Source of the DNA: Rhabdophis nuchalis
Taxonomy: Eukaryota; Chordata; Lepidosauria; Squamata; Natricidae
NCBI GenBank assembly: GCA_039707465.1
Contig: CM077647.1
Location: forward strand, 47,580,110 to 47,644,109
Reading direction: 5' to 3'
Length of the DNA stretch: 64,000 bases
The position numbers and the translations under genes were made by a program. Shown here piece after piece: positions 34,291 to 44,463 of the stretch. How positions within the stretch are numbered: position 1 is the first letter of the stretch; each line of letters starts with the position of its first letter. The notes beneath the pieces were generated by a model. It saw nothing but the letters and a program-made list of their open reading frames with translations, was not told the origin of the DNA and did no database searches.

Positions 34291-35423
34291 ATCTAATTGC
34301 ATTCTTTGACAAAGTAACAAAATCAGTGGACCAGAGGAATGCTGTTGATATAATTTACCTGGACTTCAGTAAGGCATTTGATAAAGTAGACCATAACCTA
34401 CTATTAGATAAAGTAGAAAATTGTGGGTTAGACAGCAGCACCACCAAATGGATTCGTAACTGGCTGACCAACCGCACTCAACGTGTAGTCCTCAATGGAA
34501 CTGCATCTACATGGAAGGAAGTATGCAGTGGAGTCCCCCAAGGCTCTGTTTTAGGCCCAGTACTCTTTAACATCTTCATCAACGATTTGGATGAGGGGAT
34601 AAATGGGGAACTCATCAAATTCGCAGACGACACCAAGCTGGCAGGAATAGCCAACACTCCAGAAGATAGGCTTAAGATACAGAAGGATCTAGACAAACTT
34701 GAACATTGGGCACTGTCTAATAAAATGAAATTCAATTGTGAAAAAAGTAAGGTCCTACATATAGGCAAGAAAAACCAAATGCACAAGTACAGTATAGGTG
34801 GTACCTTGCTCAATAGTAGCAACTGTGAGAGGGATCTCGGAATCCTAGTGGACAACCATTTAAATATGAGCCAGCAGTGTGCAGCAGCTGCCAAAAAAGC
34901 CAACACAGTTCTAGGCTGCATCAACAGAGGGATAGAATCTAGATCGCGTGAAGTGTTAATGCCACTGTATAGTGCCTTGGTAAGGCCACACTTGGAATAC
35001 TGCATACAGTTTTGGTCGCCACGATGTAGAAAAGACGTGGAGACTCTGGAAAGAGTGCAAAGAAGAGCAACCAAGATGATTAGAGGACTGGAGACTAAGA
35101 CATATGAAGAACGGCTGCAGGAACTGGGTATGTCTAGTTTGATGAAGAGAAGGACCAGGGGAGACATGATAGCAGTGTTCCGATATCTCAGAGGGTGCCA
35201 CAAAGAAGAGGGAGTCAAACTTTTCTCCAAGACACCTGGGGGCAGGACAAGGAGCAATGGGTGGAAACTAACCAAGGAGAGAAGCAACTTAGAACTAAGG
35301 AGAAATTTCCTAACAGTAAGAACAATTAACCTCTGGAACAGCTTGCCTCCAGCAGTTGTGAATGCCCCAACCCTGGAAGTCTTTAAAAAGATGTTAGACA
35401 GCCATTTGTCTGAAATGGTATAA
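34291..35423 (+). CDS. CR1 reverse transcriptase, C-terminal ~375 residues, open
   Basis: The frame is uninterrupted from the insertion junction to a TAA at 35421. It contains [15 protein letters not shown] (RT motif A region), [20 protein letters not shown] (motif B), [10 protein letters not shown] (motif C; FADD at 34620-34631), LHIGKKN, then the thumb and the CR1 C-terminus ([44 protein letters not shown]). The endonuclease and N-terminal RT are absent because of 5' truncation. The frame starts upstream at 34212 only because antisense L2 happens to be open, so that methionine is not a CR1 start. It probably is not expressed. An intact frame over 1.1 kb implies a young copy. Confidence 0.85.
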
Positions 35424-35528
35424 GATTCCTGCCCATGCAGGGGGTTGGACTAGAAGACCTACAAGGTCCCTTCCAACTCTGCTATTGTATTGTATTATTG
35501 TATTGTATTGTATTGTATTGTATTGTAT
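34291..35528 (+). mobile_element. CR1 LINE, 5'-truncated, inserted in L2
   Basis: Plus-strand CR1 from the RT region to a (TTGTA)n tail at 35486-35527. The L2 sequence is continuous when the element is removed (…CCCCCACGA then CTAAAAGTCTGG…; compare 51179-51200). There is no convincing target duplication, as is usual for CR1. At the 5' junction the bases ACGA belong equally to L2 and to the expected CR1 reading (T-N-L-I), so the join shows 4-bp microhomology. Confidence 0.95.
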
Positions 35529-36002
35529 GACTAAAAGTCTGGGGGTCTCAACTGCCATCGTAGCGATCACCTCGAGGAGCTCGGGCAGGGCTGCTGCTAC
35601 ATAGCGGGGAGCCAGGTATACAACCAGCAAGCCCAACTGCCTCCCTAGGCCCCACTTCACGCAGAGGGACTCACAACCGGTGGTCTGTGGCACAATGGTC
35701 TCTCTCGGCTCAAGACCTTCCCTAATGAAAACCGCTACCCCACCACCCCTGCCTAGGGCCCGGGGCCGATGAAAAGCACGGTAACCTGGTGGGCACATTT
35801 CAACGAGGGGGAGTCCTCCCTCGTGGCCCAACCAGGTCTCCGCAATTCCTACCAGGTCCGGCTCCCCCTCTGACACAAGGTCATGGATGAGGGGGGCTTT
35901 GTTGACAACGGACCTGGCATTGCAAAACATCAGCCGCAGGCCCTGGCTCTGTACTCCCTGACCACCTAGCCTGCGGGGGTTGTGGCACCTGACCGTTTGC
36001 AA
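35529..36002 (-). pseudogene. L2 ORF2 N-terminal endonuclease segment
   Basis: It reads [38 protein letters not shown], the start of an APE-type endonuclease (the Asn and the E-T-W motif are catalytic/structural landmarks). It continues through [23 protein letters not shown] and reaches the CR1 junction after LLVYLAPRY. The CR1 insertion separates it from the rest of the endonuclease at 33752-34290. Confidence 0.8.
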
Positions 36003-36165
36003 CCAACGGCCACGTGCCCCCTACCGGGAGAATGAAACTTGTCTCCCCTCAGACCTGCCTCTCCCCACGACCCTGTGGATGGGTAGGCCCTCCACCGGGA
36101 CGACTCTCATTTCCCCCCTCCCGTCGGAACCTTCCGCTTCCCTCTGTCGGCTGCTTCCCTCCGCC

Positions 36166-37295
36166 GGCTGCTGGATCACTCTTGGTATGGTTTTGACTGA
36201 TTTTATTCCTTAGATTTGTTTTCTCCACAAATAATCAAATGTTCTTAAGTTGCATTAATATAAGAGAGTCAAGTCCTGCCTTAACCATGAAAGTAATCTG
36301 GGTGACTTTGGATTAGTTATGTTCTCTCAACGCAGTCAACATCAGGCGATTGTTGTTGTGAGGAAAATAGGAAGAGGAAGGATAAGTTCGTTGCTTGAGT
36401 TATTTATAAAAATAATAAAAGCAGGCATTCAAGCAACTGTCTTCTTCTCGTTAGAAATTTGCTAATGAGATGCAACAGATGTTTTCAAGTTAATATGCAT
36501 ACTTGTTACTAATCCTACCCATCTTGAAGGTACCAGGTTGGAAAGGGCCAATTTATAGGATCTTCTGAGGATTCCTTCTCTTCCCCTACTCAGACATTAT
36601 TCATGTCCTAAACCATTACATCTGCATGCCTTTGACATATAGAAATGCACAACAATTATAAATGGCAGCAACAAAATATAAGCAAGATCAGATAGGACCT
36701 CTCCAAAATTTTAAATACATCACTTGACAAAAAAGATGTTTATATGGCATTTTATGGGTTTTTTTTAAAGTTTTCCTTCTGCATTGTTTTGCAGCTGTAG
36801 TATTGACCACAGTTTAATGAATCCACACTTTCCCTACCATAGTGACACCTGCTGAGAACGCCTGGTACATGAGCTGCATGATAACAAGAACGCTGTCCCT
36901 TTCTCCATGGCTGCAAATGTTTCGCACTTATTACCAATATACTACACCAGCACAGCTGCTGTGTTATCAACAAACACAAATCTTAGACATTGTCATTATA
37001 AACTCACCCTTTGGAATCAGATTAAGGCTTCTAAAAGAGAAAGAAAAAGTGCATGGAATATATTAGCTGATAAGTGCGTGGAATATATAAGTGAAGGGAA
37101 GAGTAAAACTAAGTGTTCCGGCAGCTGTTATTTTTGTGAATAGTTGGTGCAAACGCACAGGCACTCTTCAGAGGAAAAAATAAAATAAAATTCACTATAG
37201 ATGTTGCAAACAAAATTGTATCAGTGAGAGTATCTAGATCCGGACTATCTATTCAGTTTATGAAGCAGAAGTTTGAAGTCCATATTCTACTAGAG
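36166..37295. other. Intergenic, no gene recognised
   Basis: AT-rich unique-looking DNA with overlapping short frames on both strands and no motif. Confidence 0.45.
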
Positions 37296-37430
37296 CAGGG
37301 GTCTGCAAAGTTGGCTCTTTTAAGACTGGTGGACTTCAATTCCCAGAGTTCCCCAGCCAGCTATGCTGGCTGGGGAACTCTGGGAGTTGAAGTCCACCAG
37401 TCTTAAAAGAGCCAACTTTGCAGACCCCTG
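37296..37430. mobile_element. hAT foldback MITE, 135-bp perfect palindrome
   Basis: The two halves, starting CAGGGGTCTGCAAAGTTGGC, are essentially exact reverse complements around the centre CCAGC-TAT-GCTGG near 37363. TACTAGAG lies on both sides (37288-37295 and 37431-37438). It has no coding capacity. The near-perfect symmetry indicates a recent insertion. Confidence 0.95.
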
Positions 37431-37438
37431 TACTAGAG

Positions 37439-38935
37439 TATTAGAACAAACACAGCCACAACACCTGAGATGTATTTTGGGTGTAGATCTAAGGGCATCT
37501 GCTGCTGAATTTGGAATTTATACAGTTCACGCATTGTCTAAAATTGGAGCATATAACTAGTGGCACAAAATCAGAGTGGAGAGTCTAGTTTATGTTTTGT
37601 CATCTGACTACTAAAATTTGCTTAACTGAATGAATTTGCATTATCTGCATTATCTCTATAATAAACAATTTGGAATTTTTCCCCATATTAAAAATATTCA
37701 TCTTACATCTTTTATTAATTTATGCTTCCCACTCTCTTGTGACTTTTTAAGCCCACACAATAAAGCAGAAAAGCCAATATTATAAAAAGACTGATATCAT
37801 TGCTTGGTTTAATGAAGAAAATAAAATACAGTAGATATGTCCCTTTGCATAGAAGAATTGGCAACTGCAAAATAAGGACTGCAGAGTTCACCCATGAATT
37901 TGTTAATTCAATCAATTAATATTGCCACATATTTTAATATTGCCACAATTATAACCCTTTTTCTTTTGAGGCTTCTATAGACAAAATCTATTAATTTTCA
38001 AAGAATTAATTTAAAGAATTTTATTCAAATTATTTGCACACTCCAAAGTATACACATTTAAACTAAAACCCTTAAAAAACTTAATTAATTTTCCTAAACA
38101 CTGGTTAGAGCTTTCAAAGATAGTAAAACGAATGGTAATTAATATTCTTTGTATTCCCTACTATAACTTATGTGTTGTTGTAGAACAGCAATAAATAAAA
38201 GAGCCACTAGATGGTGGTGGAGGATTCCAATTACACAAAAATATCTACTATCAACCTCTTAGTTTGAAAGAAAGGGAAGGGCAGGGGGAGAGAAGTAGTG
38301 ATTTATTGTCCTTCCTTGGAAAGTCCTCTCAATCACATACTGAAGATATCCCCCTCCGTAATACACATGAACCTGGACAATAAAACTCATTTTTCCTTTC
38401 CTTCTGCTTGCCAGGTGAGAAATAACTGCTCACACTCTGTTCTGATTAAAGCGACTTAGAAACCCTATAAAATCAAAATAGTACAGTTTTAATTTAAGGT
38501 AGATGATGCTGTCTGGACCCATTGCCTGTAAAATTGGGTGAGGCTGCTAAATCACAGAAGAAAAGGATTGACAGAAAGTAGGCACCATTAGAAATGCTTT
38601 GCCAATATGCAGTGCAGCACTTTTAAACAGAAAGGCTATAAATTTGGTAAAGTTTACTTAATAAAATAAGGAAATAATGTGAGAAGATTAAAATTGAGCC
38701 ATGCGGTAACCGACGACATTCCCCCCCACACACACACAAAAAAGGAGGTTAGGGTTGATTATTATAAGGGGAGGAGACCCCTGTTGCCTGGTTGACCAGT
38801 CACCCTACTGGCACCCCTATTCCTGGCTAAATCATGGCATTGGACTTTCTCTATTAACTATGGCACATTTACAAAAGATATATTTTCAGCATCTATAAAT
38901 CATCATTCTTCAGTTCAAGCCAATGAACACTGAAA
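37439..38935. other. Intergenic, no gene recognised
   Basis: AT-rich sequence without recognisable repeats or exons. A short CACACA run lies at 38727-38738. Confidence 0.45.
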
Positions 38936-39389
38936 TAATAATAATAATAAAACTTTATTGCAGTCATAGACCAAAAGACAAGATAAACAAATCACATGTG
39001 GATGTACAGCCGGGCCCCACTGAAGGGTAGGAGACAACAGGCAAATCGATGGCAAGGACCATTCTGTCAACCGTACCATCTAACTATTATAGAGATCTAA
39101 ATCTATGGTTTAGGAATATGATCAATTCGAATTGAGCGTAAATAGAAGATACCATGGAAAGATTTACATGTGATCTACATGTCAGCACCTGATGCGGCCA
39201 CCGAGTGGTACGCTGCAAACAATCAGCACAACTGGCCTCAGCCAGTGGGACCAACCCAACCCCTCGCCCACGGTTCTTACAAGCCTTCAATGTGGTCCTC
39301 GAGTCAGTGTCCTGGAGAAGAAGGCGAAGACTCTGGTTTCTGGTTAGTCCGGGAAATCTTTGGCAAATAGGGGAGATGAGTTGTAGTCT

Positions 39390-39482
39390 TTTCATTTCAT
39401 TTCATTTTATTATATTTATATCCCGCCCTTCTCCACAGAGGACCCAGGGCGGCGCACAGGAAATTTAAAAAACATACACAAT
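39390..39482 (-). mobile_element. L2 3' tail insertion
   Basis: An ATTTCATTTC tail, then ATCCCGCCCTTCTCCACAGA and GACCCAGGGCGGCGCACAGG, the 3' UTR of the 'GGACCCAGGGCGGC' L2 subfamily. Only about 90 bp is present, inside the unassigned LINE. Confidence 0.7.
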
Positions 39483-39716
39483 AGAAGATAGACAAATAAT
39501 TTAAAATATATATTTTTAAATTTCATGATTGCCTTTATTTTTATAATAAAACAGTATTTTTAAAAATGAAACAAAGACATGCAAACTTAAGAAGGAAAAG
39601 GGGAAAAACTATCATTAATAGTTACTTTAAAACAGAAATACAGAAATGACAATTAAAGTGTTCTAAAGAAGATTGGAGGAGAAAAACTGTTCCAGTTTCC
39701 AACACAATAAACAGTC

Positions 39717-40397
39717 TCAGTTCCTCAAACGAAATGATAATTTAAAAAAACTTGCACAGCTTGCAAAAAAACTTGCACAGCTTTTCTCCTGGTAGTAGGG
39801 GCATGTGAATACAATGTGAGCTAGCGATTCCAAGGACTGACCATCACATGAGCAGTGGATGGGCTTTACACCCCTGGAAAGTCTGCTATCTAGGGCATTC
39901 GAGGGGATCACATTAAAGCGTGCCTTTAAGAATGCCAGCCTATATTTGATGGAGGATAGCTCAGAGAGATATTTAGGGGGGTGCGTCAAGGGAATAATGC
40001 CAAGAGAGAATGGAGAACAAATTCCTACACCAAGTGCCAAGTTCTGTTGCCTTTCGATGTCATCCAATCATTGGAATATCGGCGATTTGGCAGCAGTGGG
40101 GCCAAGTATAAAGGCTTCAGTAGGGGAGATTCCTATCTTTATGAGTTTGGTGTGGATATTACGGGCCCAAGGGCTGTGGAAGTCATCCCGCCATAAGCAC
40201 TGTCCTAAGTAATAGTCTGGAAGTCTGGCCCATAGGGCCAGCCAGTAGCCAATTGTATGTTTCCACAAAATGGTGTCGAGCGATGGTATGCCCAATTCCA
40301 GACGGATTGCAACATTGCTCACACATGGGAGGACTCCCATTAAGCGGTGTAGGAACTGGCTTTGGACAGACTCAAGACGGGAAATGTTAGCTGGGAC
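39717..40397 (-). pseudogene. RT C-terminal region with zinc-like CCHC cluster
   Basis: Two frames, 40068-40340 (LPCVSNVAIRLELGIPS, YWLALWARLPDYYLG) and 39717-40067 (ending in the CxC…H…C cluster), join at about 40067 through a stop after SPIFQ. The upstream part (FQYLG, SEGAHHIPSVLKVY) lies beyond the hAT at 42973-43188. The residues fit the post-palm region of an endonuclease-type LINE polyprotein. Confidence 0.65.
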
Positions 40398-40841
40398 CAG
40401 GGGTGGGTTCCTAGGGGATCGCCCAGGATCGCGCGAGCCTGATCGTAAAATTTAGAGATCCGGGCCGATCCCGTTGGACGATGGACCCGGAAGTTACTTC
40501 CGGAACACGTGGCTCGCTCCGTCAAAAGTAAAGACCGTCAAAAGTAAAGAGCGGGGGCCAGGTCTTGAAGCTCTTTCTCTGTTGGGGCGGCTGGGGGGGT
40601 GGGTTCGCACAGGCTAGCGTGCCTGCCTTCCGCCGCCCCTAGCCTGCCAGGCTTCAAAATTAAAGGGCGGGGGCCGGGCCTTGAAGCTCTTTCATTGTTA
40701 GCATGGCTAGGGGGGGCAGCGGAAGGCATGCTAGGTGCGCGAAGGCCCCCCCGTCCTCCCCAGCCGCGCCAATAGGGAAAGAGTTTCAAGGCCCGGCCAG
40801 GGCCCTTTAGTTTTGAAGCTGCCAGGGCCGGGCTGGGCCTT

Positions 40842-41555
40842 TCGCGCTTGGCGCGAATGCAGAGGCTTGGGGGGGGCTTCGCACAGCTATTCGCGGGCTG
40901 CACGAAGCCATCCCGACCCCCTGCAGCCACGCCGGCAGCTTTAAGGGCCGAGCCGGCCTTTTCACGCTTGGCGCGAATGCAGAGGCTTGGGGGGGCTTCG
41001 CGCAGCTATTCGCGGGCTGCACGAAGCCATCCCGACCCCCTGCAGCCACGCTGGCAGCTTTAAGGGCCGAGCCGGCCCTTTCACGCTTGGCACGAATGCA
41101 GAGGCTTGGGGGGGCTTCGCGCAGCTATTCGCGGGCTGCACGAAGCCATCCCGACCCCCTGCAGCCACGCCGGCAGCTTTAAGGGCTGAGCCAGCCCTTT
41201 CACGCTTGGCGCGAATGCAGAGGCTTGGGGGGGCTTCGCGCAGCTATTCGAAGGCTGCGCGAAGCCATCCCGACCCCCTGCAGCCACGCCGGCAGCTTTA
41301 AGGACCGAGCCGGCCCTTTCACGCTTGGCGCGAATGCAGAGGCTTGGGGGGGCTTCACGCAGCTATTCGCGGGCTGCGCGAAGCCATCCCGACCCCCTGC
41401 AGCCACGCCGGCAGCTTTAAAGGCTGAGCCGGCCCTTTCACGCTTGGCGCGAATGCAGAGGCTTGGGGGGGCTTCGCGCAGCTATTCGCAGGCTGCGCGA
41501 AGCCATCCCGACCCCCTGCAGCCACGCCGGCAGCTTTAAGGGCCGAGCCTTTTAC
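40842..41555. repeat. Six tandem copies of a 119-bp GC-rich unit
   Basis: Units begin at 40842, 40961, 41080, 41199, 41318 and 41437 with CTTGGCGCGAATGCAGAGG and end with GGCAGCTTTAAGGGC-type sequence. Each also contains CGCGCAGCTATTCG and GCTGCRCGAAGCC, a short internal inverted repeat. Copies differ at a few positions each. The period is not a multiple of three, so the serial overlapping frames on both strands are repeat artefacts. Confidence 0.95.
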
Positions 41556-42155
41556 ATTTGAAGCTGCCGGGCACCGGGGCCTTTCTCAACATGGCTAGCC
41601 GCTAACTTGTTGAAAAAGGATTTTTCACAGCAGATTCACAGCATGGCCCTTTAAATTTCGCGCTGCTGGGGGGGGATGCCGGTGCGTGAAATTTAAAGCG
41701 CCCTCTCTGAAGCTGCCGGCCCCTTTTTCAACACGTTAGCGGCTAGTCATGTTGAGAAAGGCCCCGGTGCCTGGCAGCTTGAAATGTAAAAGGCCTGTGC
41801 CTTTTAACACACGTTTGGGGGTAGGCTAGCTTTCGCACAATGGCCAAAAGCCCCCCAGCTCCCCTCTGTCTCAGCCTCATCTGGCTGGCTGCCTCCCTTC
41901 TCCCTCTAGTCAGATAGGTTTACCTGCATCTTGTTGCCTCTTTGCATCCATCGGAGAGCTGCTGATTCTGCCTTCTGGTAAGTGACCTGGTTTGTTTTCC
42001 TCTTTTATTTTTTTTAATGATTTTTTAAAGATTATTTTATTTATTGTGCATATAATTTTTTAAAATTGTTTTACCTAACTATTGAATAGAGAATTTTTAA
42101 AAATGGTTTACTTCAATTGATTGTGTGTGGGTTCTTTTTTTAAATTGTCTTAGAC

Positions 42156-42247
42156 CAGGGATGTCCAAACTTGGGAACTTTAAGACTTGTGGAATTCTGG
42201 GAGTTGAAGTCCACAAGTCTTAAAGTTCCCAAGTTTGGACATCCCTG
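42156..42247. mobile_element. 92-bp hAT foldback MITE nested in the larger hAT
   Basis: The arms start CAGGGATGTCCAAACTTGGG and are inverted. TCTTAGAC flanks both sides (42148-42155 and 42248-42255). It belongs to the same 'AACTTTAAGACTTGTGGA' foldback group as 37296-37430. Confidence 0.95.
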
Positions 42248-42758
42248 TCTTAGACTATTTAAAAAAAGATTCTATGAAAAACAAATTAATATAAACCATT
42301 TTTAAAATTTCTATACTCAGTACTTTATAATGTATTGAGTAGAGAATTTTTTTAAATGGTTCACTTCAATATACAGTGTTAACTGGTTTCATTTTCAGTC
42401 TTTTGTAGGAGGGATTCTAGTTTTTGGTGTTTTCCTGGCACTGTCATAGTTTGCGTGGGTGTATTATGTCCTGCAGCAGTTGTACACATTAATAATGATC
42501 AAGTACTACTAATGTTTCCTTATACATTTTAGTGACCTTTCCTTACATAATTGGTGTTGTCTTTCATACTTTTGGATTTCTATTTTCTGTTTCTGTTACT
42601 TAGCAATTGCTAAAACAAATCCCACGTGAAAAAATATTCAAAGCCTTCTTGATTTTAATTGTCACTTTATTTATTCCTGCACATTATAGTATTTATTCAT
42701 TTTCATATCTGTTTTTCCACTGTTGTGCAAACATAATTCCAGCAGCTGCTAACATTCC

Positions 42759-42911
42759 CACCTGGTCACATGGCCAGAAAGCCACTCCCACCCGGTCACA
42801 TGGCCAGAAAGCCACTCCCACCCGGTCACATGGCTGGCAAGTCACTCCCACCCGGTCACATGGCCGGCAAGTCACTCCTACCTGGTCACATGGCTGGCAA
42901 GCCACTCCCAC
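42759..42911. repeat. Five tandem 30-bp repeats
   Basis: Units of the form CCCGGTCACATGGCCAGAAA followed by GCCACTCCCA, five copies with a few substitutions, in the subterminal region of the hAT element. The unit resembles subterminal sequence of the related MITEs (CATGTGACC…GGTGGGCGTGGC in inverse). It may represent amplified transposase-binding sites. Confidence 0.9.
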
Positions 42912-43250
42912 AAATCAAGCCACACCCACAGAATATGTTCCAAAAATTTTGAAACCCACCCCTGGCTGGGACCCAAAGAGGAGCGCCATATGAAATGGCA
43001 GCTATCACCTTTGCCGTGTATACTTTTAGTACTGAGGGAATATGGTGGGCGCCCTCCGAGTAGAAAAAGTGCAGGACAGCATGCAAGGAGATCTTGGCCT
43101 TGTTGCGAAGGGACTCAACCTGTGAAAGCCACTTGGCATTAGATTGGAAAAAAATGCCTAGGTATTGAAATCTGTGGACCTGTTCCACTGGTATGCTGTC
43201 AAGCTTCCATTGGTGGAGTTTCCGAGCACTGAATTACATGGCAATAAGGG

Positions 43251-44463
43251 AGCTCCATATCTATTTTACTGTTTTTCAGGAATGATGTGAACCAAACAAA
43301 TCAGGATACCGTGTGTGATGAAACATAAAAAGAAGGGAAAATGGATGAATGGAGGAAGCTGGTTCCAGATTACATGTAACATACTCTTGACAATAGAAAA
43401 TATATCCTTATAAAATTATTTTATAAACAAAAAGATGCAGTTCATAGAGTCAGTATGTTACAGATATTATTATTCATCACATGTATCTCATGATACATGT
43501 TTCTATGTGTATGTATATTGTATATTTTAATATGATTTTCACATTTTTATTGTGCTATAAGTTTTATGTTAAACAATATAAATATATGTGGGGATTCAGG
43601 ACGAGATGTAGGAGGAATATAATAAAAATAATTAGCATTGCAAAGGCAAATTCACCATAGGTCAATTGCAATCATGCAATTATAATTGTAGCACCATCTA
43701 ACATCAACATTTACCTATCCCACAGAAGCACTCGATAGGTGGATACAAATGCCAAATCCAGTCTGGACATCTAGCTGATTGTGCAATGAACCGTAATCAT
43801 AATAATATGTCAGGTTCTTTGGAAGGACTTGAGAGATGGAGAAATCTTCTATCCTACTTCTTTTATATGGACAATCTGAAACTGTATGGAAAAACACCGT
43901 CTAAAATGTAATCACTGTTCAACATCAAATACAAGTTAAGTTTGGATTGGACAACTGTGCCATTCTTACTATCAAAGAAAGAAACAATTGTGAAAACTAA
44001 AGGAATCAAGTTCTCCAATGAAAATTAATATTAAGAGTTTAGATGAAGAGGAGTCTATTTAAGATTTCTTTTTTCCTACTTGGTTTCCAGCACAACTGCA
44101 GTGCATTTACCACCATTTATTATTACTGAAATAATTATCTGCAACCATAGGTTTTAGCAAAATAAATATAAAATTGCAACAATCATATCAATTTAATACA
44201 ACCTCTCTAATATTAACAGTATTATTTGTCAGGGTGTGCCTTCGTATTTTCCTTGCATCCATTGGAAAGCAATGCAACTTCTTTCGGTATATGTTTGTTT
44301 TTATGAAACAAAAAAACCCCCATTTATTTATTTATTTAGTCTTTCTAATGTTCTTAATTACCGTATTTTTCAGAGTATTCAAGTGACAATAAAATAAACA
44401 AATTATTGAAACAACTGATTAGACTTGAACATAAGAAAAAGGCATATTTTAAAAATGCATATA
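43251..44463. other. Intergenic, no gene recognised
   Basis: AT-rich DNA with short frames only. No motif or repeat family is recognised. Confidence 0.45.

Larger units (their letters stand above)
31713..36165 (-). mobile_element. Near full-length L2 LINE, split by a CR1 insertion
   Basis: Minus-strand L2 from its 3' end (CTCCCTCTCCCCGAAGGGCC) to a 5' region around 36150. Excluding the CR1 it is about 3.2 kb, close to the 3.44-kb complete copy at 48.6-52.0 kb. The sequence is very similar to the copy at 61.9-64.0 kb (same AAT-tail subfamily), which indicates recent activity. I find no separate ORF1; the element seems to carry one long frame. Confidence 0.9.
40398..42964. mobile_element. 2.57-kb hAT element with perfect 8-bp target duplication
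   Basis: It begins CAGGGGTGGGTTCC and ends GAAACCCACCCCTG. GCTGGGAC flanks both sides (40390-40397 and 42965-42972). There is no recognisable transposase. The interior is a very GC-rich region with six 119-bp tandem repeats, GC-rich blocks mirrored around AACATGGCTAGCCGCTAAC (41588) and GTTAGCGGCTAGTCATGTTG (41734), an AT-rich stretch with a nested MITE, and five 30-bp repeats near the right end. The MITEs at 53157, 54679, 59453 and 60133 share similar termini. Confidence 0.9.
38936..43250 (-). mobile_element. Non-LTR retrotransposon of unassigned clade, split by a hAT
   Basis: The minus-strand element starts with an AAT-rich tail at 38936. Coding sequence for the end of a reverse transcriptase is at 39717-40397 and, after the 2.57-kb hAT, at 42973-43245. 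The RT C-terminal part reads FQYLGIFF (thumb landmark after the YADD palm), then a CxC-x9-H-x4-C zinc-like cluster (HCSCDGQSLESLAHIVFTC). The cluster resembles Ingi/Vingi-, R1- or Jockey-group RT tails and is absent from the L2 and CR1 copies here. The clade is not certain. Confidence 0.65.

Noticed and set aside
40807..41555. Ladder of 60-100-codon frames on both strands (AAGGRDGFVQPANSC-type)
   Set aside because: They are produced by the 119-bp tandem repeat, whose period shifts frame each unit.
42759..42911. CRISPR-like short repeat array
   Set aside because: Units are tandem with no spacers, lie inside a hAT element, and the genome is vertebrate.
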